Assembly: GCF_003731765.1 (NCBI RefSeq)
Contig: NZ_MOAL01000004.1
Span: 1,798,001-1,862,000 of the forward strand
Length of the DNA stretch: 64,000 nt
Direction: 5' to 3'
Source of the DNA: Pseudomonas chlororaphis
GTDB taxonomy: Bacteria; Pseudomonadota; Gammaproteobacteria; Pseudomonadales; Pseudomonadaceae
Made by a program: the position numbers and the translations under genes. The notes beneath the pieces were generated by a model, which worked only from the letters and a program-made list of their open reading frames with translations, was not told the DNA's origin and ran no database searches. Positions 8,395 to 18,292 of this stretch are shown one piece after another. Each line of letters opens with the position of its first letter. The stretch's first letter is position 1.

Positions 8395-8423
8395 TTGACG
8401 CCTCGGGGGCGACGCGGTTAATT
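8395..8423 (+). promoter_or_regulatory. candidate promoter of the ilvA leader
   Basis: TTGACG, 17-bp spacer, TTAATT. Transcription would start near 8430, almost at the leader-peptide ATG (8431), so the leader may be translated from a very short or absent 5' untranslated region. The -35 is good and the -10 is weak. Confidence 0.4.
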
Positions 8424-8430
8424 TCGCCCC

Positions 8431-8499
8431 ATGACTTCCCCCGCATTCCGTTCCCAGCCAAGCATTATTACCGCCATGACTCATTGGCGGGCTTGCTGA
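8431..8499 (+). CDS. ilvA leader peptide (22 aa)
   Basis: Open frame ATG to TGA whose product runs MTSPAFRSQPS-IIT-AMTHWRAC. Codons 12-14 are Ile-Ile-Thr, lying just before the first stem strand of the attenuator. Ile is the pathway end product and Thr the substrate of the downstream enzyme. The stop falls inside segment 2/3 spacing, as in classical amino-acid leader peptides. Too short to be judged by coding statistics; position and control codons are the evidence. Confidence 0.6.
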   Translation: MTSPAFRSQPSIITAMTHWRAC

Positions 8500-8535
8500 C
8501 GACTGCACCCAACCCGCCCTGGAGGCGGGTTTTTT
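8471..8535 (+). promoter_or_regulatory. transcription attenuator ahead of ilvA
   Basis: Four mutually exclusive strands: 1 CCGCCA (8471-8476), 2 TGGCGGG (8485-8491), 3 CCCGCC (8513-8518), 4 GGCGGG (8524-8529). 1:2 gives a pause hairpin and 2:3 an antiterminator. 3:4 is an intrinsic terminator with stem AACCCGCC/GGCGGGTT and a T-run to 8535. A ribosome stalled at the Ile-Ile-Thr codons would cover strand 1 and favour 2:3, letting transcription reach ilvA. Confidence 0.7.
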
Positions 8536-8576
8536 CTCTCTGTCTCCCGGGCACCGAACACCGCCAGGAGAGACCC

Positions 8577-9599
8577 ATGCCCACCGCCAGCCACTGTACT
8601 TCCTCCGCGCCCGATCTGGGGTTGCTGGAGCACTACGTGAAAAAAATCCTCGCGGCACCGGTCTATGACCTGGCCGTGCACACACCGTTGCAGGGCGCGC
8701 CGGGCCTTTCGGCGGCCCTAGGCAATCAGGTGTTGCTCAAGCGCGAAGACCTGCAGCCGACCTTTTCCTTCAAGGTGCGCGGCGCCTATAACCGATTGGT
8801 ACAGCTCAGTGAAGCGCAGCGGCAACGCGGGGTGATCACGGCGTCTGCGGGCAACCACGCCCAGGGGGTCGCCCTGGCCGCCCGCGAGTTGGGCATCAAG
8901 GCAACCATCGTCATGCCCCGCAGCACGCCTGAGCTCAAGGTTCAGGGCGTGCGCAGCCGGGACGCCGAAGTGCTGCTGCATGGCGAGAGCTTCCCCTTTG
9001 CCCTGGCCCATGCCCTGGCGTTGGCCCAGCACAATGGCCAGACCTTCGTCTCACCGTTTGACGACCCCGAGGTGATTGCCGGGCAAGGCACCGTGGCCAT
9101 GGAAATCCTGCGTCAGCAACCGGGGCGCCTGGACGCGATCTTCGTGCCGGTGGGCGGTGGCGGGCTGATCGCCGGTATCGCCGCCTACGTCAAATACCTG
9201 CGTCCGGAGGTGCGCATCATCGGTGTCGAATCCGAACACTCCAACTGCCTGCAGCAAGCCCTGAAAGCCGGCGAGCGGGTGCTGCTGCCGGAGGTCGGGA
9301 CCTTTGCCGATGGGGTCGCAGTGGCTCAGGTCGGCGCCCATTGTTTTGAGATCTGTCGCCATCACGTGGATCAGGTGCTGACGGTCAGCAACGACGACCT
9401 GTGCATGGCCATCAAGGCGATCTACGACGACACCCGCTCCATCACCGAGCCTTCGGGGGCGTTGGCGGTGGCGGGCATTCAGCAATATGTGGCCAGCACC
9501 GGCGCCCGGGGGCAAACCCTGGTGGCGATCGACTCTGGCGCCAATATCAATTTCGCCACCTTGGCCGAGGTTGCCAAACGCCTCGAGCCGAGTCTCTAA
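8577..9599 (+). CDS. ilvA: threonine dehydratase (threonine ammonia-lyase), short form
   Basis: PLP enzyme turning L-threonine into 2-oxobutyrate and ammonia, first step toward isoleucine. The start ATG 8577 follows a CAGGAGAG ribosome site. PLP lysine is K66 in TFSFKVRGAYN; SAGNHAQGVAL and GGGGLIAGIAAYVK are the phosphate-binding motifs. At 340 aa the protein stops right after the catalytic domain (SGANINFATLAEVAKRL), so the C-terminal ACT-like regulatory domain of the ~500-aa biosynthetic IlvA is absent and isoleucine feedback at the protein level is unlikely. The upstream attenuator would supply regulation instead. A catabolic or related serine/threonine dehydratase role is the alternative. 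Confidence 0.85.
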   Translation: MPTASHCTSSAPDLGLLEHYVKKILAAPVYDLAVHTPLQGAPGLSAALGNQVLLKREDLQPTFSFKVRGAYNRLVQLSEAQRQRGVITASAGNHAQGVALAARELGIKATIVMPRSTPELKVQGVRSRDAEVLLHGESFPFALAHALALAQHNGQTFVSPFDDPEVIAGQGTVAMEILRQQPGRLDAIFVPVGGGGLIAGIAAYVKYLRPEVRIIGVESEHSNCLQQALKAGERVLLPEVGTFADGVAVAQVGAHCFEICRHHVDQVLTVSNDDLCMAIKAIYDDTRSITEPSGALAVAGIQQYVASTGARGQTLVAIDSGANINFATLAEVAKRLEPSL

Positions 9600-9603
9600 G
9601 TGC

Positions 9604-9623
9604 TGGCCGGTTGGCACCGGCCA
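9604..9623 (+). terminator. hairpin after ilvA
   Basis: TGGCCGGT / ACCGGCCA 8-bp perfect stem with a TGGC tetraloop, 5 nt past the ilvA stop. No T-tract follows; likely terminator between convergent genes. Confidence 0.4.
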
Positions 9624-9628
9624 ATACC

Positions 9629-9934
9629 TCAGGGCAGCAGGGGGCGCAGGAAGCTGCGTTCGTAGCTGAGGATGAATTTCTTCTCCACTACCGCGGCCAC
9701 CAGGGCCACGCTTTGCGGGTCGCTCAAGGCTAGACGACGGTAGTTTTCGTAGTCCGCCAATGAGGGAAAGCTGAACAGGCAGTAGGCGATATTGCTGGCG
9801 CCTTCCGAAGGCAGGAAATACCCATGGTGCAGGCCGCCCAGGCGCTGGACCACTTCGATCCACTCCAGGGAGTAGGCCTCGAACGCGGCCAGTTGATAGG
9901 GATCGATCACATATTTGACGTGGCAGGTAATCAT
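9629..9934 (-). CDS. NIPSNAP-family protein
   Basis: 101 aa beginning MITCHVKYVIDPYQLAAFEAY, the ferredoxin-like alpha/beta barrel start of NIPSNAP proteins, with the typical YFLPSEGASNIAY and ERSFLRP segments. ATG 9934 is preceded by GGAAGA. Members are small cytoplasmic dimeric-barrel proteins, often near catabolic or stress genes; no reaction can be assigned. A cluster of TGCAA/TTGCA dyads lies 43-120 bp upstream. Confidence 0.8.
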   Translation of the reverse strand: MITCHVKYVIDPYQLAAFEAYSLEWIEVVQRLGGLHHGYFLPSEGASNIAYCLFSFPSLADYENYRRLALSDPQSVALVAAVVEKKFILSYERSFLRPLLP

Positions 9935-10428
9935 TCGGGTCTTCCGTTGAGGTGTGCGGCGCATTCTTGCCGGGGCGTTTGCACATTGCAAACCGGCGGC
10001 CTTGCGTCGGGTGTTTTGCAAGGCGGGTGGTGCGGCTTTTTGCAAGTTGCACGACCGCGCCGAGGCCAGGTCTCGATTTGCCTGGGCCAAACGTCCGTCG
10101 CCTGTGGGCACAGTTAATGCTCAGTGAACAGTGGAGCCCTGCATTTCGCAGCGTCGCGCAAAGCCCTTCAAGCGTCCAGCGAGCGGACAGGCCCAGCCCG
10201 TAACGGCCATCGATCAGTCACGACAAAAAGTGCGCAGCTCAGTGCGAAAAAGAATTTAGCGGCAGCGGGAAAGGGGCCTAGTCTTAGAGGTGGCCCGGTC
10301 TCCATGGAAGAAGCGAACCGGAGCCACCCGCTTTCGAACGCGCCCGTTCTCTAACTGAAAATCTGCACCGCACTGTTGTCGATTTGCCTTGAACGATTGG
10401 CCGCCTCAAATAAAAGGAGAGAGTCGCC
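9935..10428. other. intergenic region between NIPSNAP and DUF1652 genes
   Basis: About 490 bp with no supported gene. The left part holds the TGCAA/TTGCA palindromes. The right part ends with an AAAGGAGAGAG ribosome site for the DUF1652 gene. I see no strong promoter match. Confidence 0.5.
9977..10051 (-). promoter_or_regulatory. cluster of TGCAA/TTGCA palindromes upstream of the NIPSNAP gene
   Basis: GTTTGCA-CAT-TGCAAAC (9977-9993) is a 7+7 bp perfect dyad and TGCAA-G-TTGCA (10041-10051) a 5+5 dyad, with another TTTTGCAAGG half-site between. Repeated sites this close to a start codon suggest an operator. The regulator is unknown. Confidence 0.4.
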
Positions 10429-10692
10429 ATGTTTTTATCTGCCCTGGAACTACGCAACATCATTGAAAGCAGTTTTCTACCCAAACGTTGCCAATGCACC
10501 TTGAGCCCGGATTTGTCGATGACTGTGAAAGTCTTTGGCGACCATCAAACCGACCGGCTGGACCTCATGGTCACCGGTATTGACGCGTCCCGCCTCAGCG
10601 GCAGCCGCGCCATCAATGAACTGATTGCCGAATTGCGTTACGACCTGGCCCACAACCCCAGCCAGGACGTGCCCTTGAAACGGGCGTACTAG
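10429..10692 (+). CDS. DUF1652 protein
   Basis: 87 aa, MFLSALELRNIIESSFLPKRC, matching the Pseudomonas-typical DUF1652 family of small cytoplasmic proteins; it has a Cys-x-Cys (RCQCTLS) and no transmembrane segment. AGGAGAG lies at the right distance before ATG. Function is unknown. It stands alone and converges on the next gene. Confidence 0.85.
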   Translation: MFLSALELRNIIESSFLPKRCQCTLSPDLSMTVKVFGDHQTDRLDLMVTGIDASRLSGSRAINELIAELRYDLAHNPSQDVPLKRAY

Positions 10693-10706
10693 TCGCAGCG
10701 GGCGGT

Positions 10707-11105
10707 TCAGTCCCGCGCCGTCGCCCATTCGTCCCGCGTTCCCTTGGCCCGCAGAAACCCCAGGCCAAGGGCCGCTTCGACCACCACAGCCAGCAAAATG
10801 CCTGGCCCGGCATTGCCGTTCAGCCATTCCCCCAGGCCCAGCAGGGCCAAGCCGAAACACCCCACCATAAAACCACTGCTCAAGGCATTCCGGGCCACCC
10901 CGGCGGGTGCCGAGCGAGCGCTGAAGAACATCACCCCCAAGCCCAGGAACAGCACCGCACTGCGCCGTGCGACAAAACCGGTGGAGGCATAGAAGTCCAC
11001 GCTGCAGAACGCCAGCAACCAGCGTGGCGCCAGCCCCCAGGCCAGGGCGAGGGCGAAACACAGCAGGGCGGTGAAGGTCGACAGGCGCCGAAACGATACG
11101 TGCAT
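10707..11105 (-). CDS. four-helix membrane protein, unknown function
   Basis: 132 aa from ATG 11105 (a TTG two codons earlier is less likely). Four hydrophobic segments are visible: FTALLCFALALAWGLAP, AVLFLGLGVMFF, GFMVGCFGLALLGLGEW and GPGILLAVVVEAALGLGFL. No catalytic motif is seen. It is an inner-membrane protein of a short DUF-type family and not co-transcribed with an obvious partner. Confidence 0.7.
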   Translation of the reverse strand: MHVSFRRLSTFTALLCFALALAWGLAPRWLLAFCSVDFYASTGFVARRSAVLFLGLGVMFFSARSAPAGVARNALSSGFMVGCFGLALLGLGEWLNGNAGPGILLAVVVEAALGLGFLRAKGTRDEWATARD

Positions 11106-11243
11106 GGCCAATCCCTATGGCAGTTCGAGACAAGCGCCAGAGCATACGCCGGGCTCTGGCACAGGCATACCGCTGGATTGTCACAGCCTTGTCAGGAAAT
11201 GGCGACGCAACGGCGCCGTCGCGCCGTTGGCGTTTTTTCCGGG

Positions 11244-11507
11244 TCAATCCTGGGTGGAGCAAGCATCCGAAAGCTTGCTGTAGTTGATGGTTTCCAGCCG
11301 GCCGGTCGGATCGACGAAGGCCATTTGCGCCGTGACCACTTTGCATTCCTGGGTTGCCGGTTCGCTCATCGATACCACTCGGACTACGTGCAACGGCATG
11401 CCGTAGTGATAAGGCACGGGGGCTGCCGAAGGGCTTTGGGCCAAGGCCAGGGTGCTGAAGGCGAGCAGGGCGCAGGCGCTGCCGATCAGTTTGATATACA
11501 GGTTCAT
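11244..11507 (-). CDS. DUF2790 periplasmic protein, copy 1
   Basis: 87 aa from ATG 11507 (GGAGAA ribosome site). Signal peptide MNLYIKLIGSACALLAFSTLALA, then the family core PVPYHYGMPLHVVRVVSMSE and two cysteines (QECKVVTA, LSDACS) that could form a disulfide. It is a close paralogue of the gene at 11730-11993, same strand, same length, with the same upstream box. Function unknown. Confidence 0.85.
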   Translation of the reverse strand: MNLYIKLIGSACALLAFSTLALAQSPSAAPVPYHYGMPLHVVRVVSMSEPATQECKVVTAQMAFVDPTGRLETINYSKLSDACSTQD

Positions 11508-11618
11508 GAGGGTTCTCCGGTAGGCAACGATCAACCGGGCCCATCGGGGCCCGGCCCGCCGCGGAGGTCATCAGAATATTCTGAGCGAGCGCGGTCCATC
11601 ACACTCTTGGACGCAGGC

Positions 11619-11635
11619 ATTAACCGACGATTAAG
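11619..11635 (-). promoter_or_regulatory. direct-repeat box CTTAAT-N5-GTTAAT of DUF2790 copy 1
   Basis: Read on the minus strand, two TTAAT half-sites 11 bp apart lie 112 bp before the start codon. A downstream CCAAGAGTG is shared with the CCAATAGTG of copy 2 and is the likely -10 area. The layout resembles PmrA/PhoP-type response-regulator boxes. Confidence 0.5.
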
Positions 11636-11729
11636 CACGGGTTGATGATGCCCACTGGACGACGAAGTGGCGGCTGGCCGGGCGCAATAGGCTCGTGTTG
11701 GCCATCGGTCAGCCGTCCGCGAAGCGATT

Positions 11730-11993
11730 TCAGTTTTGCTGGAGACAGGCGTCGGCCAGCTTGCGATAGGAAATGTGTTGGCGATCGCCCTCCGTGTCGA
11801 TGTATTCCATGTGAGCGGTGATCACCTCGCAGTGGCGGGTGTCCTGCTCGCTCATGGAAATCACTTTGTCGATCTGCAACGGCATGCCGTAGTGATAAGG
11901 CACTGGCTCCAGCGGCTGGACATCCGCCAGGGCCAGTTGGCTGAAGCTGGTGAGGGCCATGGCCCCCGTGATCATGATGTGGCGCAGTTTCAT
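11730..11993 (-). CDS. DUF2790 periplasmic protein, copy 2
   Basis: 87 aa with a signal peptide (MKLRHIMITGAMALTSFSQLALA) and the same core as copy 1 (PVPYHYGMPLQIDKVISMSE; HCEVITA; LADACLQ). Two conserved cysteines fit an exported fold. The tandem arrangement with matched promoters points to local duplication. Function unknown. Confidence 0.85.
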   Translation of the reverse strand: MKLRHIMITGAMALTSFSQLALADVQPLEPVPYHYGMPLQIDKVISMSEQDTRHCEVITAHMEYIDTEGDRQHISYRKLADACLQQN

Positions 11994-12322
11994 ACGTACT
12001 CTCCGATACCGATTGAATCCGGCCCAGTCGCTGACGGGGCCGAGCGGCCAGCACCGTCGTCGAGACAGTGAGTGGCGCGGTCCGGGGCACTATTGGTTTT
12101 TTCGATTAACCGATGATTAATGGTTGATTCGCTGTATGAGGGGCCAGGGAACGGTCGAAATTGGCTTGGGGAAGAGGCCTGGTGGTTCGCTGAGAGCCCC
12201 GTTTTTCCGGGGCTGCGCAAGACAAAGAGCTGATGTTGATTGCCTTCAATACAGCGGATTTCCCGAGGTTGGGACCCACCCCGGGTCATGCAGCGTTACA
12301 ACTTCGCGGTTATTTTTGCTGT
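11994..12322. other. intergenic region between DUF2790 copy 2 and mtlZ
   Basis: Contains the box at 12105-12121. It also holds a GC-rich hairpin AGCCCCG/CGGGGCT (12195-12214) about 110 nt past the mtlZ stop that may end the mtl transcript. No gene seen. Confidence 0.5.
12105..12121 (-). promoter_or_regulatory. direct-repeat box ATTAAT-N5-GTTAAT of DUF2790 copy 2
   Basis: Same motif as at 11619-11635 and at exactly the same distance (112 bp) from its start codon, followed on the minus strand by CCAATAGTG and GGACCGCGC, both shared with copy 1. Confidence 0.5.
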
Positions 12323-13261
12323 TCAGCGTAACTGCTGACGATAGGGCAAGTCCGGCCCGGTCTTGCCGCAGGTCAGCGCGGCGGCGGCCACGGCGAACTG
12401 CAGTTGGGCGTCGATCTGTTCCCGGCTCAAGCTCTGCAGGCCCTCGATGGAGTCCAGACCCTGCTCGGTGAGCCAGGCGATCAGCGCGGCCTGGAAGGTG
12501 TCGCCCGCGCCCACGGTGTCGGCAATGGTTACCTTGCGTGCTGGCACCGACCAACTGCCATGGGCCCGGCTGAACACCGTGGCGCCCTGGCCACCCCGGG
12601 TCAGGAACACCAATTGGCAACGCTGCTGCAACCAGCCGCCAATCACGCTTTCGACCGCTTGCCCGGGGTAGAGCAGGCCCAGGTCCTCATCGCTGACCTT
12701 GATCAGGTCGGCATAGGCCACCAGTTCGCCGATTCGTTGCCGCCACAGGTGGATATCCGGTTGCGGGTTGAGCCGCACATTGGGGTCGAGGCTGATCAGG
12801 CGCTGCCCAGCCTCGCGCTGGACCAGGGCCAGCAAGGTGTCGGCGATGGGTTGCACCACCAGGGAAAACGAGCCGACATGCAGCCCGCGGACCTCAGGGC
12901 CCAGGGTCGGCAGATGCTCTCGTTGCAGTTGCCGGTCGGCGCAGCCTTCGCCGCGGAAACTGTAATGGGGCGATCCGTCGGCACCCACGGCCACCATGGC
13001 CAGGGTGGTGGGCGCGCTGAAGGTCCACAGGTAGTCATTGCGCACGCCTTCGTCCTGCAACACCTGGCGCAGGCGAGCGCCGAGAAAGTCTTCGGACAGC
13101 CCGGCGAACAGGCCCGCGTCCACCCCCAGGCGCCGCAGGCCCACGGCCACGTTGAACGGCGAACCGCCGGCAATCGCCCGGTAATTAACCTTGGCCGCCT
13201 GGGGGATTGCCTCTTCACTGCTGAAAAAATCGAACAGCGCCTCACCACACACCAGATACAT
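12323..13261 (-). CDS. mtlZ: fructokinase MtlZ (PfkB family)
   Basis: Phosphorylates fructose made by MtlD. 312 aa from ATG 13261 (MYLVCGEALFD), the family start; an ATG two codons earlier is possible. PfkB signatures: AIAGGSPFNVAVGLRRLG near the N-terminus and DTVGAGDTFQAAL with the catalytic Asp near the C-terminus. Last gene of the mtl operon, 13 bp after mtlY. Confidence 0.93.
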   Translation of the reverse strand: MYLVCGEALFDFFSSEEAIPQAAKVNYRAIAGGSPFNVAVGLRRLGVDAGLFAGLSEDFLGARLRQVLQDEGVRNDYLWTFSAPTTLAMVAVGADGSPHYSFRGEGCADRQLQREHLPTLGPEVRGLHVGSFSLVVQPIADTLLALVQREAGQRLISLDPNVRLNPQPDIHLWRQRIGELVAYADLIKVSDEDLGLLYPGQAVESVIGGWLQQRCQLVFLTRGGQGATVFSRAHGSWSVPARKVTIADTVGAGDTFQAALIAWLTEQGLDSIEGLQSLSREQIDAQLQFAVAAAALTCGKTGPDLPYRQQLR

Positions 13262-13274
13262 AGTCATTCGCTCT

Positions 13275-14771
13275 TCAAAGGGTTGCGACATGTTGTCGAT
13301 AACGTTCATACGCCGTTTGATAGGCCGCCACATTGGCCGCGATCGGCCGGGTCAGGCTGGCCGGGTCGAGGCTGACGCAGCGCTCGCACAGGGTTTCCAG
13401 GCTCAAGGCCTGTCCGCTGTGGCGGGCCTGGCACCAGGCGGCCTGGATCGCCGCGCCGAGGGCGGCGGCCTCGCTGTGTTCGGTGCAGACCACCTCGGTG
13501 TGCATGATATCGGCGACCATCTGTCGCCACAGCGGACTTTTCGAGCCGCCGCCGATCAAGCGGATGCTGCGGCTCTGCAAACCGTTTTCCCGAAGCAGGT
13601 CCAGGCCGTAACGCAGGCCGAAGGTGGTACCCTCGACCGCCGCCCGGCACAGGTTGGCCCGGGTCAGGTTGTCCAGGGTCAGGCCCAGCAGACTGCCGGT
13701 GGCATGGGGCAGGGCGGGCACCCGTTCGCCATTGAGGAAGGGCAGCATGCACACGCCGTCGGCGCCGATGGGGGCGGTGGCCAACAGTTGATTGAAGGCC
13801 GCCAGGTCGAGGTCGAACAGCTCGCGCACCAGGGTCGTGACATTGGTCAGGTTCATGGTGCAGATCAGTGGCAGCCAGCCGCCGCTGGACGAGCAGAACG
13901 TCGCCACCGCGCCCTGGGCACTGACCCGGGGCGCAGTGTCGAAGGCATAGACCGTGCCCGAGGACCCCAGGCTCATGGTGATCACCCCCGGTTGGATATT
14001 GCCGGTGCCGATGGCCCCCATCATGTTGTCGCCGCCCCCACTGGCCACCAGCGCCTGGGGGTTGAGGCCCAGCAGTTGGGCGATTTCGGGCCGCACCGTA
14101 CCCACCGCCTGATCGGCTTCCAGCAACGGCGGCAGCGCTGCCACCAGGCGGCCGCTGGGGTCGATGTGTTGCAGCAGCGCCAGGTCCCACTGCCGGCTGC
14201 GCACATTGAAATAACCGCTGCCCGAGGCGTCGCCGTATTCGCTGTAGGCGCGGCCCGTGAGCCAGAAATTCAAATAGTCATGGGGCAGCAGGATGTGCGC
14301 GATACGCGCGAAGACCTCGGGGTGCTGCTCCCGGGTCCACAGCAGTTTCGACAGGGTATAGCCCGGCGCGATCACCACCCCAAGGCGCTCCAGGGAGCCG
14401 GGCTCGCCCCCTAGGTCATCCAGCAACCGCTGGTTCTGTTCGCTGGACTCGGTGTCACACCAGAGCTTGGCCGGGCGCAGCACCTGGCCTTGTTCGTCCA
14501 GCAGCACCAGGCCGTGCTGCTGCCCGGAGACGCCGATGCCGAGGATCTCCTGGCCGCTGACGCCGGCGGCTTGCAGGGCCTGGGCCGTGGCGCTGGCAAA
14601 GGCCTGCAGCCACTCTTCTGTGTCCTGTTCGCGACGGCCATTGGCGCCGCTGATCAGGCTGTGGGGCGCCGCGCCCTGGCCCAGCACCCGGCCATTGGCG
14701 GGGTCGAGGATCAGCGCCTTGGTGCCTTGAGTGCCGCAGTCGATACCAAGAAACAACCCGTGTGTACTCAT
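13275..14771 (-). CDS. mtlY: xylulokinase MtlY
   Basis: FGGY-family kinase phosphorylating D-xylulose, the product of arabitol oxidation. 498 aa from ATG 14771 after a GGAGGTGCC ribosome site. N-terminal phosphate loop GIDCGTQGTKALI, substrate region GVSGQQHGLVLLD, and C-terminal LIGGGSKSPLWRQMVADI are diagnostic. It is part of the mtlEFGKDYZ operon, giving arabitol use alongside mannitol and sorbitol. Confidence 0.93.
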   Translation of the reverse strand: MSTHGLFLGIDCGTQGTKALILDPANGRVLGQGAAPHSLISGANGRREQDTEEWLQAFASATAQALQAAGVSGQEILGIGVSGQQHGLVLLDEQGQVLRPAKLWCDTESSEQNQRLLDDLGGEPGSLERLGVVIAPGYTLSKLLWTREQHPEVFARIAHILLPHDYLNFWLTGRAYSEYGDASGSGYFNVRSRQWDLALLQHIDPSGRLVAALPPLLEADQAVGTVRPEIAQLLGLNPQALVASGGGDNMMGAIGTGNIQPGVITMSLGSSGTVYAFDTAPRVSAQGAVATFCSSSGGWLPLICTMNLTNVTTLVRELFDLDLAAFNQLLATAPIGADGVCMLPFLNGERVPALPHATGSLLGLTLDNLTRANLCRAAVEGTTFGLRYGLDLLRENGLQSRSIRLIGGGSKSPLWRQMVADIMHTEVVCTEHSEAAALGAAIQAAWCQARHSGQALSLETLCERCVSLDPASLTRPIAANVAAYQTAYERYRQHVATL

Positions 14772-14805
14772 GGCACCTCCTGCCCACAATGCCCGTGCCG
14801 GCCGC

Positions 14806-16287
14806 TCACTGGGGGCGCGCCAGCAGCCGCTCCAGGGTCCCGCTCACGCCATGCTCGCGCAGGCTGGCCAGGCAGCGCTCGAACGCGGCGACAAATGCAG
14901 GCGACTGCACAAGGGCGGTGCCGAAAATCTCTTCCACCCCCAGCAGGCGCTGGGTCAGCAGTTGATCGTCGGCCACCAGCGCCTGGCAGAACTCGGCCCG
15001 CGGGTCAGGGATGCTGTAGTGCTGGCCTTGTTCGTCCACGCCCTTGAGGTACAGGGCCCAGGCCGCCACGACGAGAGCTGCGCGCTCGGTGTCGCGGCCG
15101 TCGGCAATCAGGCGGTTGAGGGTCGGCACGGTGAACTTGGGAAACTTCGACGAACCGTCGGAACAGACCCGCTCCAACTGGTCGGCAATCGCCTGGTTGG
15201 AAAAACGCTGGACCAGGGTGTTCTTGTAGTCCGTCAGGTCGATGCCCGGCACCGGCGCCAGTTGCGGGGTCACGTCGAGGTCCATGTAGGCGCGCATATA
15301 GGCGACAAACAGCGGGTCGTTCATGGTCTCGTGGACAAACCGGTAGCCCTTGAGAAACCCCAGGTAGGTCAGGGCCAGGTGGCTGCCGTTGAGCAGTTTG
15401 ATCTTCATCTCTTCATAGGGCGTGACGTCATCGGTGAACTGCACGCCGACTCGCTCCCAGGCCGGGCGACCGCTGACGAATTTGTCCTCCAGTACCCATT
15501 GCACAAAGGGTTCGCAGACCACCGGCCAGGCGTCGTCGATGCTGTGCTGGTCGTGCAGTTGCAGGCGATGGGCGCCACTGGTCATAGGGGTGATGCGGTC
15601 GACCATGGCATTGGGAAAGCTCACATGGGCGGCGATCCAATCGTGCAGGTCGGCGTCGCGCCGGGCAGCGAAAGCCAGCAGCGCCTTGCGGGTCACCGCG
15701 CCGTTGTGCGGCAGGTTATCGCAGGACATCAGGGTAAAGGCCGGGGTCCCGGCGGCCCGGCGTTTAGCCAGTGCCGCGCAGAGAAAGCCGAACACCGTCT
15801 GCGGCTGGTTGGGGTGGGCCAGGTCATGCTGGATCTGCGGCAGGTGGGCCATGAACTCGCCCGTGCTGTCGTCGATGCAGTAGCCACCCTCGGTGATGGT
15901 CAGGGAGACGATGCGGATCTGCGGGCTGGCCAGCTTGTCGATCAGCGCCTGGGCGCCGTCGGCCGCCAGCAGCATGTCGCGGATTGCGCCGATCACCCGA
16001 ACCTCGGTGTCATCGCCGTCGCCCAGTTCAAACAGGGTGAACAGGTGGTCCTGGCCGGCCAGGTCGTCCCGGGCGCGGCGGTCCTCGGCGCGCAGGCCGA
16101 TGCCGCAGATGCTCCAGTCCAGGCCTTCGCCGGTGTTCATCAGCGCGTCGGTGTAATAGGCCTGGTGCGCCCGGTGGAACCCGCCGACGCCGATGTGGGC
16201 GATGCCTTGTCGGGTATCGGCCAGGGCGTAGGCGGGCACTTTGACTTCTGGGGCCAGGTGGCTGAGGGTGCGTTGGTTCAATTTCAT
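14806..16287 (-). CDS. mtlD: mannitol 2-dehydrogenase MtlD
   Basis: NAD-dependent long-chain polyol dehydrogenase oxidising mannitol to fructose, sorbitol to fructose and arabitol to xylulose. The 493-aa length from ATG 16287 equals that of the characterised P. fluorescens enzyme; an earlier ATG adds six residues. The catalytic Lys-x4-Asn-x2-His is present as KIKLLNGSH around residue 290-300, and IGVGGFHRAHQAYYTD is the N-terminal nucleotide-binding motif. 18 bp downstream of mtlK. Confidence 0.95.
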   Translation of the reverse strand: MKLNQRTLSHLAPEVKVPAYALADTRQGIAHIGVGGFHRAHQAYYTDALMNTGEGLDWSICGIGLRAEDRRARDDLAGQDHLFTLFELGDGDDTEVRVIGAIRDMLLAADGAQALIDKLASPQIRIVSLTITEGGYCIDDSTGEFMAHLPQIQHDLAHPNQPQTVFGFLCAALAKRRAAGTPAFTLMSCDNLPHNGAVTRKALLAFAARRDADLHDWIAAHVSFPNAMVDRITPMTSGAHRLQLHDQHSIDDAWPVVCEPFVQWVLEDKFVSGRPAWERVGVQFTDDVTPYEEMKIKLLNGSHLALTYLGFLKGYRFVHETMNDPLFVAYMRAYMDLDVTPQLAPVPGIDLTDYKNTLVQRFSNQAIADQLERVCSDGSSKFPKFTVPTLNRLIADGRDTERAALVVAAWALYLKGVDEQGQHYSIPDPRAEFCQALVADDQLLTQRLLGVEEIFGTALVQSPAFVAAFERCLASLREHGVSGTLERLLARPQ

Positions 16288-16305
16288 CGTCAGGGCTCTC
16301 GACAA

Positions 16306-17409
<1,104 letters not shown>

Positions 17410-17451
17410 GATGAGCCTCCACTTGTCTTATTCAGGTTTAACCCGGCGGGT

Positions 17452-18282
<831 letters not shown>

Positions 18283-18292
18283 GGGGCGCACC

